Positions 36,093 through 48,453 are shown, counted from the first letter of the stretch. The stretch is DNA of 64,000 nt from Rhododendron vialii (GCF_030253575.1 NC_080568.1:21971501-22035500), one strand, 5' to 3'. The notes: a model not told the origin generated them from the letters alone. Numbers and translations: made by a program.

Positions 36093-37455
36093 GGGGGGGT
36101 TGGGGGGATAAGCTTGTGAAGAATCAAGTTTTTCCCTGTTAAACAATTACACTCTTTCCTTTGTTTGATTGATGGGCAGCCCATGCAAAAGTTCTATTTA
36201 TTATCTCTTTCTCAACATCGCCATAAGCATAATCAAAAAGGAGAAAATCTAACTGTGCTTCCAATCTTGGAGTTGTGGTGGATTTGTTCCAATATGCGAG
36301 CATCTTCCAATCTTGGAGTTGTGGCCAATATCATAAAAATGAGAATTTTTTTATCCGCCACAAAAATTTTATTAGAACTTGACAAAGGTTACATTGAGGA
36401 AGAAAAACACTAGTTACAAGGAAATCTTGAAACACGGAGAGAGCTAGAAAGAAAAAGGAAAAAAGGAAAAAAAAAATACATTCAACAAGAAATTATTAGG
36501 AGATAACAACAATCCCAAGCACTATCATAATTAAAGTAGCACCAGCACGAGAATCAGCACTTGTGAGAGTCGAAAATCCAGGTAAAAGTAGCTTTGGAGG
36601 TAGGATAGCACAAGAAAGTATCACTTCTAATCAGCACTAGCAGCATCAAGGGACCTAGGGCAGTAGGTAATGGCATTAGATAACACCAACAAGCTCATTT
36701 GAACTTGATTTTTAGTAGCACCAGCAATCATGGGGAGCAAGGGAAATGCCAACAAGCAGTAGTAGTAACAAACAACAACAGTTTACTAATTGATCCATGA
36801 TAGAAAAAATCAATAGACTAAAGAAACTAGCTATGCGCATCAGCAAGGGTATTTGCAGCATCAGAAGCAGAGAACAACATTTCAAATGATATCACTAGCA
36901 AGCAAAATTTGTATCATCAAAGGTAGGCAGCAGCAGCAAACAAATGATTCACCAGCATCAAAACCATCTTCGATATTAGGCCAAATGTTATGGTCAAACC
37001 ATAATTATAGGAGGCTTAGGACAAGACTGGAAATACCTTAATGCAATAATGATCTAAGGATTTGGGTTTTTAGAATAACGTTAATGTAGATTGAAGTAAC
37101 TGGGACAAGGGCTTGAAATCTATGTATTTAGTTTCCGCAATTATGTTTTTTTTTTTTGGTACGTATGCAGTTATGTATTTGCTTGAATTCTTCTTTGATT
37201 TGTTTTCCGTTTCTATTTGTATAAGTGAAACCATGATTTGAATGATCTGTCATTTGCTGATGAGCATGCATAAAAGCTGGAAATACCTTAATGCAATAAA
37301 ATGGTGAAATATGCCATGGGAGCAAGTCGAGTTCCCATGGCCTCTGCATTGTAGATGGTCCTATCTTACTGTACTAGTTTTGTTTCTACTACTACTGTTA
37401 TTCTTGTTCTGCCCCCCATGGTAGGGGCAGGTAGAGGGAGGCCTGAAGACAACCA
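35814..37455. other. Spacer with homopolymers and a short direct repeat
   Basis: No gene recognised. It holds a T12 run followed by a G run of about 28 (36060-36099), CAG/CAA-rich DNA at 36540-36970, and an exact direct repeat of just over 20 bases (CTGGAAATACCTTAATGCAA core) near 37028 and 37278 that brackets about 250 bp. Confidence 0.5.
36060..36099. repeat. Poly-T/poly-G homopolymer
   Basis: Twelve T followed by about 28 G, then TTGGGGGG. It could form a G-quadruplex, and its length is also a place where assemblies go wrong. Confidence 0.8.
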
Positions 37456-37715
37456 TCAAGATGGAGAATCCAATGGATGGATCTGCAGCTTGTCACGTAG
37501 AAACTGAAAAGAGGATGTAGGTAGGTCCTTGGTAAATATATCAGCTACTTGATCCTTGGAGGATATAAACTGAACTTGGAGTTCTTTGCGAGCCACTTTA
37601 TCACGCACAAAGTGAAAATCAATCTCGACATGTTTTGATCGAGCATGAAATACCGGATTAGCAGATAAATACATGGCTCCAAGATTATCAGTTGAGATAA
37701 TTATTCAGTGTTGAG
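37456..37715 (-). pseudogene. Ty1/copia RNase H fragment
   Basis: Minus-strand frame reads [36 protein letters not shown] and [14 protein letters not shown], the C-terminal end of Ty1/copia polymerase (RNase H). Upstream pol domains are missing, so it is a scrap of a larger element. The sequence around 37725 (TGTTAGATATTC) may be a related border, but no LTR pair is visible. Confidence 0.85.
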
Positions 37716-39588
37716 ATAATGATTGTTAGATATTCAAATTCAAATGTACTTCCATGCGTATTCATTGTAACAGATTCTCTTATATATTTACAACACTCTC
37801 AAGCACAAATTGTGTGAGAGAACATTTTATTTCCCAAACACAAATTCAAGAGCAATAGAGTCTAAATTACTTGAATGTATGTATGTATATATATATACAC
37901 ACAAAACACATATGTACTTGACTCTTACCCGATCGAGCTGGGTAAGACCTAGTAGGGTTTTAGAAATATTTTCAAGTCCATCGCCAAACTATGCAGTTTG
38001 CGGATTCTGCCACTCTCTACTTGGCAAAGAATTGGTAATGATGTCATCCACATGACATCAAGACACTGTTATATAAAATTAGCGTTTCTTTTACTTTTCC
38101 TTTTGTTAGTACGCGCGGAGTATGATTTTTGTGGAGTAGTGTGTGCTTGGATGCTGATTTTGTTTTGTTTTGTTTTGTATATCTTAAATCGCCCATGACA
38201 AACCTTAGAAACCAAAAGTTAAAAAGAGAGATCGATGGCTAATGCTAAAGTGCTCGTAGTATCTTAATCTTAACTACTACTGTAGTAAAGTGATTATATA
38301 TCATCGATCTCTTCCTTTTGAGTGTAGTGTTTACAAATGAAAAAGATTATAATTATGCCTTGTTCTCCTTAGTTTTTTGGACTTTTTAGGCGTTCAATTT
38401 TTTTTTTTTTACTCTTTGTTAGTTTTGTGCTAAATTTTTATGAGATTGATTCGTCTCAACGAGAGGAATTAGAAAGCTCTAGAAACAAAGAAAACATATA
38501 TAATGGCGCGAAGCTTGTGCTCGTTTTACAGCAAGCTGACTTAAATTTAAAAAATGACACTAACACATCACTCTAAATTGTGTAGAGTACTTCTAATTAC
38601 TACTACAAAAATAAGATGTGTGGTACGGTGCATGTATATATGAACAACAGAATAAACTCCGGGAAGTGCAAACAGGTGCTTTGCATCTGTTTTAACATTT
38701 ACATCTTTAATTTATCCTTTGAACTTCAATAACAATTAACAAAAGCACTTTATTCCTTCAACATTATTTGTTAGACTAAAAAACTTCAATGTTACTAAGA
38801 ATATATATGTTGTAGTAACAATGATGACAAATACATTTTGTCTTTGCAAGAAACGAATACGGAATCAATATATTACTTGCACTTATTTGCTACACCATTT
38901 TTCTTTTTGCTTAATTTCAATACCAGTACTCTGCATTTTGGGTCAAATCGTAATTCAATTCGCTTGAAATTAATCCGACTTAGACCAAGGCAAAATTCAC
39001 TCAATAGTTCAATTTTCCACTTTAATTTTACTTATGTTAAGCTTTTTTCCCGTTTTTCTTTTTCGAGTTTCATTACACCAAACTAAATACGTCTACTTGC
39101 ATCATAATTTAGAAAGTTTGCAACCTAACAATTTAGTTGACACACTGCACTGTATTTGGAGCCCACAAACATTGTGTCACGTACTAAAAAACCTCCCACT
39201 AAAAAAAAACTCTTCTGCTAGGCGTATCCGAACTTGCCCCTCCCTTGGATTGGATGTAGCAGCAATGGTTTTGGATTTTCGTGAGTTTGCTTAGAGGAAT
39301 GGAGTGTTTTTCTTGCTGGGTTCGAGTCTCGACATGCCGCAAGCAAGATGGCTCATGCCATGGCTTGTATGGTTCTGAGAGGGTCTCTCCGGCCCATTGA
39401 ACTGGGTGGCTTCTCCCCCATTTTCCTTTGTCTATTTTGATCTTTGATTTCGCTTTGCAGCCCTTTAGGCATTCTCGAATGATCAAAAAACAAATTTGCG
39501 GGGAATGAACATCTCGTTGCAGGATTTAGAAGAAGGCACCGAAAGAATCCCTTTCAAGTCCATGACTTGAATGTTGAGTGAGGGATCT
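37716..39588. other. Upstream block of gene B, duplicated before gene C
   Basis: From about 37980 onward this block aligns with 46890-49574 upstream of gene C once the two MITEs there are removed (shared: GGATTCTGCCACT, ACTTTTCCTTTTGTT, AAGAAACGAATACGGAATC, GGATTTTCGTGAGTTTG). It contains no gene I recognise. The part before 37980 contains TATATATATA and no coding signal. Confidence 0.7.
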
Positions 39589-39820
39589 GGGGCTCTGTAC
39601 AGTGAGCAAAGTCACTACAAGCTATAGTGAGCAATCATAGCCGTCCATCCAAAATTGTTTTCAACGGTACGGATTTAAAACAAAATCCTTGATCGGCGGA
39701 AGAGTATTTTCTTCTGTGAAAAAAGAGCTTGTTTTAAATCTAGATCGTTGATTGCTTAAATAGATGGCTGAGATAACTCACTACACCCTGTGGTGACTTT
39801 TGCTCACTACAAGGCTCCCG
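39589..39820. mobile_element. Promoter MITE upstream of gene B
   Basis: About 232 bp with inverted ends: GGGGCTCTGTACAGTGAGCA on the left and TGCTCACTACAAGGCTCCC on the right. The interior is also self-complementary. The same element sits at the same place before gene C (49575-49744), so it was there before B and C were duplicated. It ends about 85 bp before the TATA box. Family not assigned. Confidence 0.7.
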
Positions 39821-39903
39821 GGTCCGTCAAGTGGGTGAGATAGAAAAAGAAAAAGGAAACAAGATGCTGAAGTTATCTTGTACTCTTAGACCAGCTAGAA
39901 CTC

Positions 39904-39911
39904 TATATATA
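39904..39911 (+). promoter_or_regulatory. TATA box of gene B
   Basis: TATATATA in the context CTCTATATATAGGGCGGATTGG, about 86 bases before the ATG. Gene C has TATATGTA in the same context at 49827-49834, followed by the same GGGCGGATTGGAGTGG leader. Confidence 0.7.
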
Positions 39912-39996
39912 GGGCGGATTGGAGTGGATTGTTTGGTAGCTAGTTAAGGAGGAAATAACAGAAGGGGATGACTGGGTAGTAACAGTAGGGAAAGAA

Positions 39997-41905
39997 ATGG
40001 CAAGAAAGGATGATTGGGTGGAGACAATAAAGGATGAATTGCAGCGAATGGACACTATCCGAACCGTAGAAAAGCATCACTGGGACAAGAGTTTCATATA
40101 CAGAGTTCCGGAGTCCGTCGTCACATACCAAAACATGAAAGCCTACAGGCCTCAGTTTGTCTCGTTTGGGCCTTACCATCATGACGAGTATCAGTTGAAG
40201 CCGATGGAGGAGCACAAGCACCGCGCTCTCCTCCATTTTCTCAAGAGATCCTACAGGCCTCTCGAGTCCTACCTCAACGCTCTGGCCGAAGTTGCTCAGA
40301 GTCTAAAAGACTCTTATGAGTTGCTCAATCTTGTTTGGGAGAGAGACACTGACAAGTTCTTGCGAATGATGATTCTTGACGGCTGTTTTATGCTTGAGGT
40401 ACTGCGTAACAATACGCAGACAGTCGATCAAAAAAGTACACAGACAGTGAATGATTATGTTGCCAATGATCCAATCATTAGTAATCATGGGAAGCTCCAC
40501 ATTGTGCCTTCTATTAGACGGGACATGCTTATGCTTGAAAATCAACTCCCTATGCTTCTTCTCACCACGCTTCTTGATGAGGAAACTAAGGTCTATCATC
40601 TTATGTCTAATTCTCTTTATGTTGTTTGTCTTAGAATTTAGGTTGATTGATCTCCTTCTAAATTTTTGCATTGTACAACATAAGAACTAATCTGGTCTGA
40701 TCGTCAACATCTGGAATTTAGGAATTTGGTCTCACCTAAAATCTCAAATTCGAAATCTCTTAGTGGAGCATAAACTAGCCTTGACACTGGAGTTATCAAA
40801 ATAAAGGAAGAGCATCCTCTCATCCGAGCTCATTTGGATGATCGGAAACATTCATTTTTAGAGTCCCTCATTATATCAAACCTTCAATAAAGAATCATAT
40901 TGATCAGATATCATTCTAAATAAGTTCGGAACATTATTTTGAAAAATTGTATACTGGTACACCAAATCAAAACCCATTTACGTCAAGTAAATTGTGTTGC
41001 GATCAGATAGTGCTTGTATATGATCAACATGATCTTTGATGTTCGGGACGAGTTTTCAATTGAAACATTGCGACCATCAAAGTGAGAACGAGATGGGCTC
41101 AGCCATAACAGGAACGCGGCAGAGTCTTGAATCATATAGGAAAATATACAAGTTGATCATATAAATTAAGTCATTTTTCTAGACTATTCTGACCTTAAGA
41201 ACAAAATTATACTAAAGTTGTGTACTTGATTTTAACTACATGCTTGGGCAGCAAGATGAGGAATTTGTGAACAAGCTCATTCTCCAGTTTTGCTGCGGCA
41301 ACACCCGGTTCGCAGCGTACCCCAGCATGGGTAAATGCTTGCACTTACTCGACGTGCACAGAAAGATCCTCCTTTGGCCAGACACCCGCAAGGCAAAAAC
41401 CGGCCACCAGACGAAAAGCTGGTGGAATTGGAATCTATGCAGCAGAATGGCCCATGAAGCCGGTGCAGGCGACGAGATCATCCGGCGGTCTGCAATGGAG
41501 ATGCACGCTGCCGGAATTAGTTTCAAGAAAAGCAAAAGCCAAAGCCTCTTAGACATCACCTTCGAAGGCGGAAAGCTGAGGCTCCCACCCATCGTGGTAG
41601 ACGACACTACCGAGTCTATGTTTTTGAACCTCATCGCTTTCGAGCGGTTACATGTTGGGGTCGGGAATGCGGTCACCGCTTACATCTTTTTCATGGACAG
41701 CATCATTATTGGTATTGCCAAAAACGTCAGCCTCCTGCACGTCAAAGGCATCATCCAGAATGCCATCAGCAGCGACAAAGCAGTGGCCGAATTCTTTAAT
41801 TCCATTGCTAAGGATGCAACACTCGACCCGGCTAGCAGCCTGGACTTGGTGCATATGAGGGTTGATAAGTACTGCAAGCATTGGTCGAGCAAGTGGCGCG
41901 CTTGA
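39997..41905 (+). CDS. DUF247 (UPF0481) gene B, two exons, lacks membrane anchor
   Basis: Exon 1 is 39997-40590 (198 codons; donor AAG|GTCTAT) and exon 2 is 41252-41905 (217 codons plus TGA; acceptor GGGCAG|CAA), giving 415 aa. It shares the DUF247 signatures with gene A (VSFGPYHHDE, MEEHKHRALLHFLKR, DGCFMLEVLR, RRDMLMLENQLPML, GGKLRLPPI). The TGA at 41903-41905 lies in a nine-base in-frame insertion relative to gene A. Beyond it the frame stays open to a second stop at 42028 and would add NLKHTYFRSPWS plus the membrane helix. So B is either a soluble form or a recent pseudogene. The leader contains a degenerate duplicate of the coding start (GGGGATGACTGGGTAGTAAC), and the ancestral start position now reads ATA, so translation probably begins at 39997. 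A 24-base duplication near residues 139-150 adds TQTVDQKS. Intron: 40591-41251. Confidence 0.8.
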
Positions 41906-42172
41906 CTGGCCAATCTCAAGCACACGTATTTTAGGAGTCCTTGGTCGATTTTCTCTTTGGCAGCGGCTATCTTGCTTTTCGTCCTCACTTTACTGCAAAC
42001 AATATTCACCATCTGGCCATCCAAATGATTCTCCGACTTTGGTCTCCTCCTATGCCTTATGCAGATCCAAGACGTCCGCCTCCCCATCGACTTGTCTAAT
42101 TTGCATTTACTTTGATTGCTTGCTTTCAAAATAAGGACCGTTTGTGAGTCTATTAACGCGTGTGGTGTGTTC

Positions 42173-42178
42173 AATAAA
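42173..42178 (+). terminator. Poly(A) signal of gene B
   Basis: AATAAA in the context TTCAATAAAGTGTTTCC, the same as for gene A. Confidence 0.65.
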
Positions 42179-43007
42179 GTGTTTCCTGAGGCTGGGAAAT
42201 AAGAAGAATGAAATTATCAAGTGGTTTCCGGTTAATCCAAATCATTCATTTATGAGAATATATTTTATTGTGATTGTCGTATGTTCGACTTCCAACGTAA
42301 GGAGTATTGTCTAGAAATAAACACAAAAAAATTTGTCAAGCTAAATGAATCATTATTTGTGGCATCGTACCATTTTCTACATGATTTGTACAAATTTCAC
42401 TACTTGTATGGTAGCTAATTACCTGAGAAAGAAACATGTAAACATCGCGAAGGTAACCTAGCTAGGACTAGGGCATCATGTCTTGTCGCAAACTTATGAA
42501 AACTTTCGCAATTTGTTGATTGAATTGAATTTTGTCAACTAATGAGAAAAGAACCAATTTCGTTTTGTCATTGCGCGCACACCGAATCAATTATAATTTA
42601 ATTGGTACCTTGGGTCCGAACAATCTAAAAAAATTTCAAAGTTTCCCGGTTAAACGGGATTTTGTGGGGACCAAAAAGAAATGAACCATTTTTCGATTAT
42701 AGACGGTGTAGATTTACGTTCTTTTTAAATTTTCGTTAAGATGAAATTTTTTTGTTTTTTGGGTAATTGGAATTAGCGCAGTTAGAGGTGACGGAGGCTA
42801 CGGCGATGGACAAGGTGGGTGCATGGTGAACGGGTTTTAAAAACCACTGATAAATGTCACTAATAACGGCGGGAACGTGAAACCGCCGACAAAGGCAACT
42901 ATCAATCAATGATTATAACTTTATGTAGCTCAATTTTGCGGGCAACTATCAATCAATTATCATTATTTTCTTAATAAAAGAAAAAACTTTTATTTATGTA
43001 GCTCAGT
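42179..43007. other. Spacer with decayed GGCGGT-repeat DNA
   Basis: No gene. From about 42845 (CACTAATAACGGCGGG, ACCGCCGACAAAGG) it resembles the edge of an old transposon whose GGCGGT/ACCGCC repeats resume at 46490-46680, beyond the solo LTR. An imperfect tandem duplication (GGCAACTATCAATCAAT twice, near 42894 and 42941) is also present. Confidence 0.4.
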
Positions 43008-43012
43008 TGTTA

Positions 43013-46000
43013 TGTGACATCCAAGGTGTTTAATTATGTTATTCATGCTTGTTTAAGTATAAGTTAATCATAGCTATTAAATTATGTGGTTTTAAGTGCT
43101 TACGTGTCATTTATGGGCTATGAGACACAAACGAATTATGTTTAAATTATATGTCATGTATATGATTTATGTGTTATGAGTTAAATTTTCTAAGACAAAA
43201 TATAGAGATTCATAAAACAAGATTATGGACCAATGTGAAAATATTATTGGGTCCTTATTTGAAGAAAATGTTATGTGAGGGTTCATTTGATAATTAAACC
43301 ACCCTTTTTCTAGAAAAATCCAGACGTAGAGGAAGAAAAAAATATCAGCTCCCACCTCCTCTGTTACCCAAAAATTGCAACCTAGAGGGGGTGAATCGGG
43401 TTGCTTAATAATCTCTAACAAATATATCCAAGATAATATGAGCAAGTAAAAGAGAGAGAGTTAGAGAGATAGAACCCGTTTATAGTGGTTCGGCCCGAAT
43501 TTGTCCAGGGTCCGGTCTAGTCCACTTTTCCTCAAGCAACTACTTGAAGGTTTCTTTAATCTTCAAAAAGATTGTAGCAGTAAGACTTGCGGGTGCTTAC
43601 AACGACCTTATCCCCTAGCTTTCCCGATGAGCTAGTGCAACCGCAAGAGTTTTCTCCGAAAACCTCTCAAAAACAATAACACCCAAATTCCAACCCGAAT
43701 TTGGTCTTCTAAGCTTTCAAGTGTTTGACTCAAACACTCACTTAAGAATTACAAGTATGTGGAGAAATTTGAAGCTCTCAAATAACAATAACCTCACAAG
43801 GTAGATATGAAAGTGAAAGCTCTCAACTTATACAAAATTTCTCTCAAGATAGATATGAAAGTGTTGGCTTGATTTTTGAAGAATTTGCTTGGGGTGATAT
43901 GAAAGTTGTAGCTTGAATCCCCACTCATCAATGAGTTCTTGAACCCATATATAGCCTTTCAATCTCCTACTAGCCGTTTGTAAAGTGATGGAACCGTTGG
44001 AGAGTTGAGCCGTTGGAACTAGCCGTTGGAGCTAGCCGTTGGAGGCCATTTTACACTGGCCGGTTGACAGAGTGGTCGTCCGGGTGGTCGGCCGGCCGGT
44101 TATCCGATGGTCTCCAGTTGTCACAGCTCTGTGTTCAGACAGCCGGCCTGTCAGCCGATTCGTCAACCTGTGGCTCAAAATTTTATCTAAATAAATCCGT
44201 TAAAGCATGTATCGAGCTCATTAAGTCTTTGTAAGATTTGAACTTTGAATCCAAGAGACTTTATGCAATGTTCCAAGGCCTAAAATATTTAGTCCAAAAA
44301 AGACTTTTCGAAAGATTAGCATTTGCCGAAACATCATAATATCATTTTTTTCAACATTCATCAAAATAAATATATAAATGTAATACATATAATTTTTCTC
44401 AAATTATTATGCATACATTTTTCAACACCCTCATTCTTCCAACGTCCACTTCCTCTCTCACTCCTCTCAAGAAAAAAATTAAGAAGTTCCCCCCATCTTC
44501 TACTTCTAGGGTTTTGGTTCTAGGGTTCAATTAATCAAGTTCTTGGAGCAAGATTCAATCTCAAATCTATCTCTCACCCAAATGTTTGAAGCTCTCTCAA
44601 TCCATGGTTTAAACCTAAAAGAGGTAAGTTTTCTTGTAATGAGTTTGAAGAGAAATCTGTCCAGAAATTTACTGGAATTTGTACTCTAAGCCACGAATTT
44701 TTAGTCCTAGTAAATCATCTTCAAAAATTACTAAATTTTTATGGGATGTTCCTCAATGAGTCTAAAATGGTGTATAAAAATTTGGGATTAATATTCGTTA
44801 AAACGAAGTCTAGAAAAATCTCGTACTAGACTGCACTCTGTTTTACTGCTATTGCTGAATCTCTGTTTTGGCCTTCAGTTATTGGTGTGTTTGACCCAGT
44901 TTCTCATCACGTTATTTTCTGAAATTTTTATGTGCGGTACCCATATGTGTCTATTGTATTGTGTCCAAAAATTAGAGTAAAAATCAAACAAAATAATTTT
45001 AAACAATTCGTTTACTAAGCTGCGTTCTGTTTTGGACTGTGCTGAATTCTGCAGTTTCGTTCCTTGTACTTCAAATTTGTAAGGGAAGTTCTTGGCCACG
45101 TAAATTCTCAAGAAAATTTGATACCATGTGCATATAAGTCCCCTCTATGCATTAAAATTTTCGAGACCTAGTTCATTGTGGTTTATCCTCAAGAATTATT
45201 GGAGCAGGTCATGGTTAACTTGTCATTCTTTTTAGGGAATCATCCATGTGCATCGTTTAAGGAGTTCTTTGTGTAAATGATGTATGTTCATATACATATG
45301 TCGGATTTGGTAAACAAGAGAAGGATATAAGGGATACAAGTTGATGTTTACTTGAAGTACAAAGGAAGTGAGTAACCTCATACTTTGAATTGAGAAATTT
45401 TATGAACTCTTTTTTTCTATGAAGTGTGACTTGATTTTCTATGTTATGAAGTGATATATTTAAGTGTTTTGAGTGCTATGCTATAATGAAAATGTTCCTT
45501 AATGTATTTCCTAAGATGTTCGAAGTATGTATGTTACAAGTTTTATTTTACGAAGTATGTATGTCTTGCCCTTGCTTTACCGTATGTGCCCGCTGGTGGA
45601 TTCCATAATAGCCAGCATTATGTGCCTTTTTGGAGGGTTCTATAATATCCAGTATGTGCCTTCCTGGAGGGTTCCATAATATCCAGGTAGGTGCCCTTGC
45701 CGATGGGTACCAATAATCGGCCGGGATCCCGATATGTGTCAAGTATGTATGTGTGTGATAAGCTTGGCGGTATTGACTATGTAAATGTGTTCGAGTACTT
45801 TTTGCTTTCATGTAAGATATCTTTTGTATTTCTTTTAAATGCTCGTAACTAGTGTGCTATATATGTATTAAATATTCAAAACCCAAATTAGAGTATGAGC
45901 TTTACTCACTGAGCTTTCAGCTGACGGTTTAATTACCAATTTCAGGTGATGAAGTACAATAGCTTATAGGTGCAATGTTTTGTGCAAGTTTGGGCTTCAT

Positions 46001-46423
46001 GGAATCGTTTTGCATATAGAATGGAAGTAGAAAGAAGACTTGTATTTTTGGACATGTTTTATACTTGTTTCCCTTTTGATCAAGGATGTATATAATTTTT
46101 GCAAAGTGATGTACGTAAGTTATGTAATTTAGGGAAGGCTATGGATGTTCATGCTAATGTAATTATGATATCATGAAAGTTATCAATGTATGGATGCTCT
46201 AGACCAAATGGGTTGTGTTCATTTTGCTTAAACTTGTTTATGGTTACTTTTATCAATAGACCTCATAAATTAGTAAAGTTTTCTTAATCGCTTCTGCAAA
46301 TGTTCATTTTTTTTTTATTTAGAGCACTTTTTCTGAGCTCATTTGGTTATGTAAGAAGGCCTTGTTGGCCGGTCACGGGCCGTGATTCCCTTATAAGGGG
46401 TCTAAGGATAGCGGGTCATGACA
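43013..46423. mobile_element. Solo LTR, Tekay/Del-like Ty3/gypsy, 3.4 kb
   Basis: It starts TGTGACATCC, ends GGGTCATGACA, and is flanked by the five-base duplication TGTTA (43008-43012 and 46424-46428). Tekay/Del LTRs typically end GGGTCGTGACA, run to several kilobases, and contain the TACTCACTGAGCTT motif (here near 45903) and a short minisatellite (45575-45720). No gag or pol is present, so this is the relic of LTR-LTR recombination. The stretch from about 43362 (TGTTACCCAAAAATTGC, then CCTAGAGGGGGTGAAT) to about 44300 looks like a further nested LTR-type piece, but I could not find its right edge. Confidence 0.75.
45575..45720. repeat. Minisatellite inside the solo LTR
   Basis: Three to four diverged units of about 40-50 bp built around TATGTGCC..GGAGGGTTCCATAATATCCAG. 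Such arrays are common in long Tekay/Del LTRs. Confidence 0.65.
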
Positions 46424-46428
46424 TGTTA

Positions 46429-48214
46429 AGTGCTTGGGTACTATTAAAAGAGTTGCGGGTTTGAATCTCAGCATTATGATTTTTTTTCTCAAACCTTTAT
46501 CGGCGGTTATAGTGTTGGTAGTATGGAACTTTTACTGGCAGTAGATTACTAGATTACCGCCGTTTTTTCTTTCCCAACACTTACTTTGATGGTGGTATAA
46601 ATTCTGACATTATTACGGCCGGAAATACTTTTATCGGCAGTTTGGGAGCTATTATGGCAGTTATTTAATGCCGCTAAAATCAAATTTTAGAGAGAAATTA
46701 GTAAATGCCTTTGATTTTTTATCTAATCACTTATCATACGTGAAATCTAAGAATCTCGTTTTCAAGAAACTTTTGGTCACATTAACCATTAAACTATGAC
46801 CGTCAGATGATTCAACTTCCCCCTTGCTCGACCTATCTCCAAGGTCCGGAGGTGACATCACTCAAGAGATTGTGGAGCAGCTCCACCGCGTCAAGTTTGC
46901 CGATTCTGCCACTTCCTTCTTAGTAAAGAATTGGTGATGATATCATTCACGTGACAACACCCAAGTGATGTCATCAAGACACTGCGCTAAACTAGTCTTT
47001 CTTTACTTTTCCTTTTGTTCTAGTATGATTTTTGTGGGGGTAGTAATTTGTCAAGATAGGGCGGTTAAGATACAAAACAAAATCAACAATAAATGATTTT
47101 TGTTTTATCATTGACACCCGAACCGTCTATAACATTTTTGGATGACCGCACCCAAACCGTCTACAAAACAAATTCACAGCTCAGCCGTAAATAAGTTTCT
47201 CTCCTACTAGTAAATTGTTTATATATCAAAGATCGCTCCCTTTAAGTGTAGTGTTTACCAATAAAAAAGATTCTAATTATGTCTTGTTCTCCTTAGTTTT
47301 TTTTTTGGAATTTTAGGCGTTGAAATATTTTTTTTGTTTGTTAGTTTTGTACCAAACTTTTATTGATTATCGATTAGCCTCGATAAGAGGAATCGGAAAA
47401 GTAAATTTTTTTTTTTTTACTTCTGCCAAATTGAACTTTGGGCTTTATCTTGAATATTTCCAAAAATACTTGGGTAGAAGTCATAATTTTTTACTTTCAC
47501 GAATTATCAGGACGAGAGGAACTAATAATGCACAAAAGTTTGCCGACACAAAACTTCAAACTCAAATATTTTTTGAGTAAAAACAAAACTAAAAAATTGG
47601 GCTTTGTTACATACAGCAAAACAAGGCAAGTCTACTAACCCAACAGATAACAACTCGACAGAGTTTGTGTGATCTCGAGATTTTCGAATTGGTTGGTGCT
47701 GAGATTCGAAACTATGAGCTCGAAATTTGGTGATGACAAATAGGAGAGCTCTAGAAACAAAGAATAATGACGCAAAGCTTGTGCTTGTTTTACAGGGGAA
47801 GGATCCCATCCAGTCGCTCCGGACCAATTTGGTCATGTTTTTTGCATCTGGCCGGCCGTCCAAAAGACTTGTTAGGGGTGTTTTAGATATGTTGTAATAA
47901 AAATTTATCCGAACAAATCTGAATCATCCAACACATTTTTGCCTGAATACAAAAAACTTGACCAAACTGATTCGGAGCAACTTGGCGGGATCCGACCCCC
48001 CCTTTTACAGCAAGGTACGTGACTTAAATTTCAAAAATGACACCAACACATCACTCTAATTTGTGAAAAAGAAGTATGGGCGGGCGGGTAGAGTTCTTAT
48101 TGCTACAAAAATTAGATGTGCGGTGCATGCGTCTATGAACAACCAGAATAAAGTAGTCATGGAAGTGCACGTGCATGCGCGCTTTTTCATCTCTTCTTGC
48201 ATTTACCTCTTTAA
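46429..48214. other. Spacer and upstream block of gene C
   Basis: 46490-46680 has decayed GGCGGT repeats. From about 46890 it is the duplicate of the block upstream of gene B. An unrelated-looking piece at 47790-48000 (CCAGTCGCTCCGGACC mirrored by GGAGCAACTTGGCGGGATCC) is a small inverted-repeat insert. No gene. Confidence 0.5.
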
Positions 48215-48217
48215 TTA

Positions 48218-48453
48218 GGTCCCGTTTTAGAAACTTTTTTAAAAAATAAGCAGTTTATTTTACATTTTCAAACTCAAAAATAATGTAAATAAAAAATAAT
48301 TTTTCAAATTTTTTTTGCACCTTATTAAAGATCTCAATGAGATCTATCAACTAAAATCCATAATGATAGAAAAATTATCTGCGTAACCACATGATTTTTG
48401 AGCCTGAAATTACCTTTTTAAAAAATAAGTACTTATTTATCGTTCTGGAACAG
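48218..48453. mobile_element. PIF/Harbinger-type MITE, TSD TTA
   Basis: 236 bp starting GGTCCCGTTTTAGAA and ending TTCTGGAACAGA, flanked by TTA (48215-48217, 48454-48456). The paralogous block before gene B lacks it (TCTTTAATTTATCC). The same family as the gene A intron MITE at 1114-1360. Confidence 0.8.

Larger units (their letters stand above)
42996..46488 (+). other. tRNA-like sequence split by the solo LTR
   Basis: With the LTR and one duplication copy set aside, the flanks read TATGTAGCTCAGTTGTTAAG and, about 30 bases on, GCGGGTTTGAATCTCAGC. These resemble the internal A box and B box of a tRNA or tRNA-derived SINE at about the right spacing. No cloverleaf was confirmed, so this is a suggestion. 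Confidence 0.35.

Noticed and set aside
39199-39486. Possible SINE or tRNA near GGGTTCGAGTCTCG
   Set aside because: A B-box-like motif alone; no A box, no target duplication, and it is part of the block shared by B and C.
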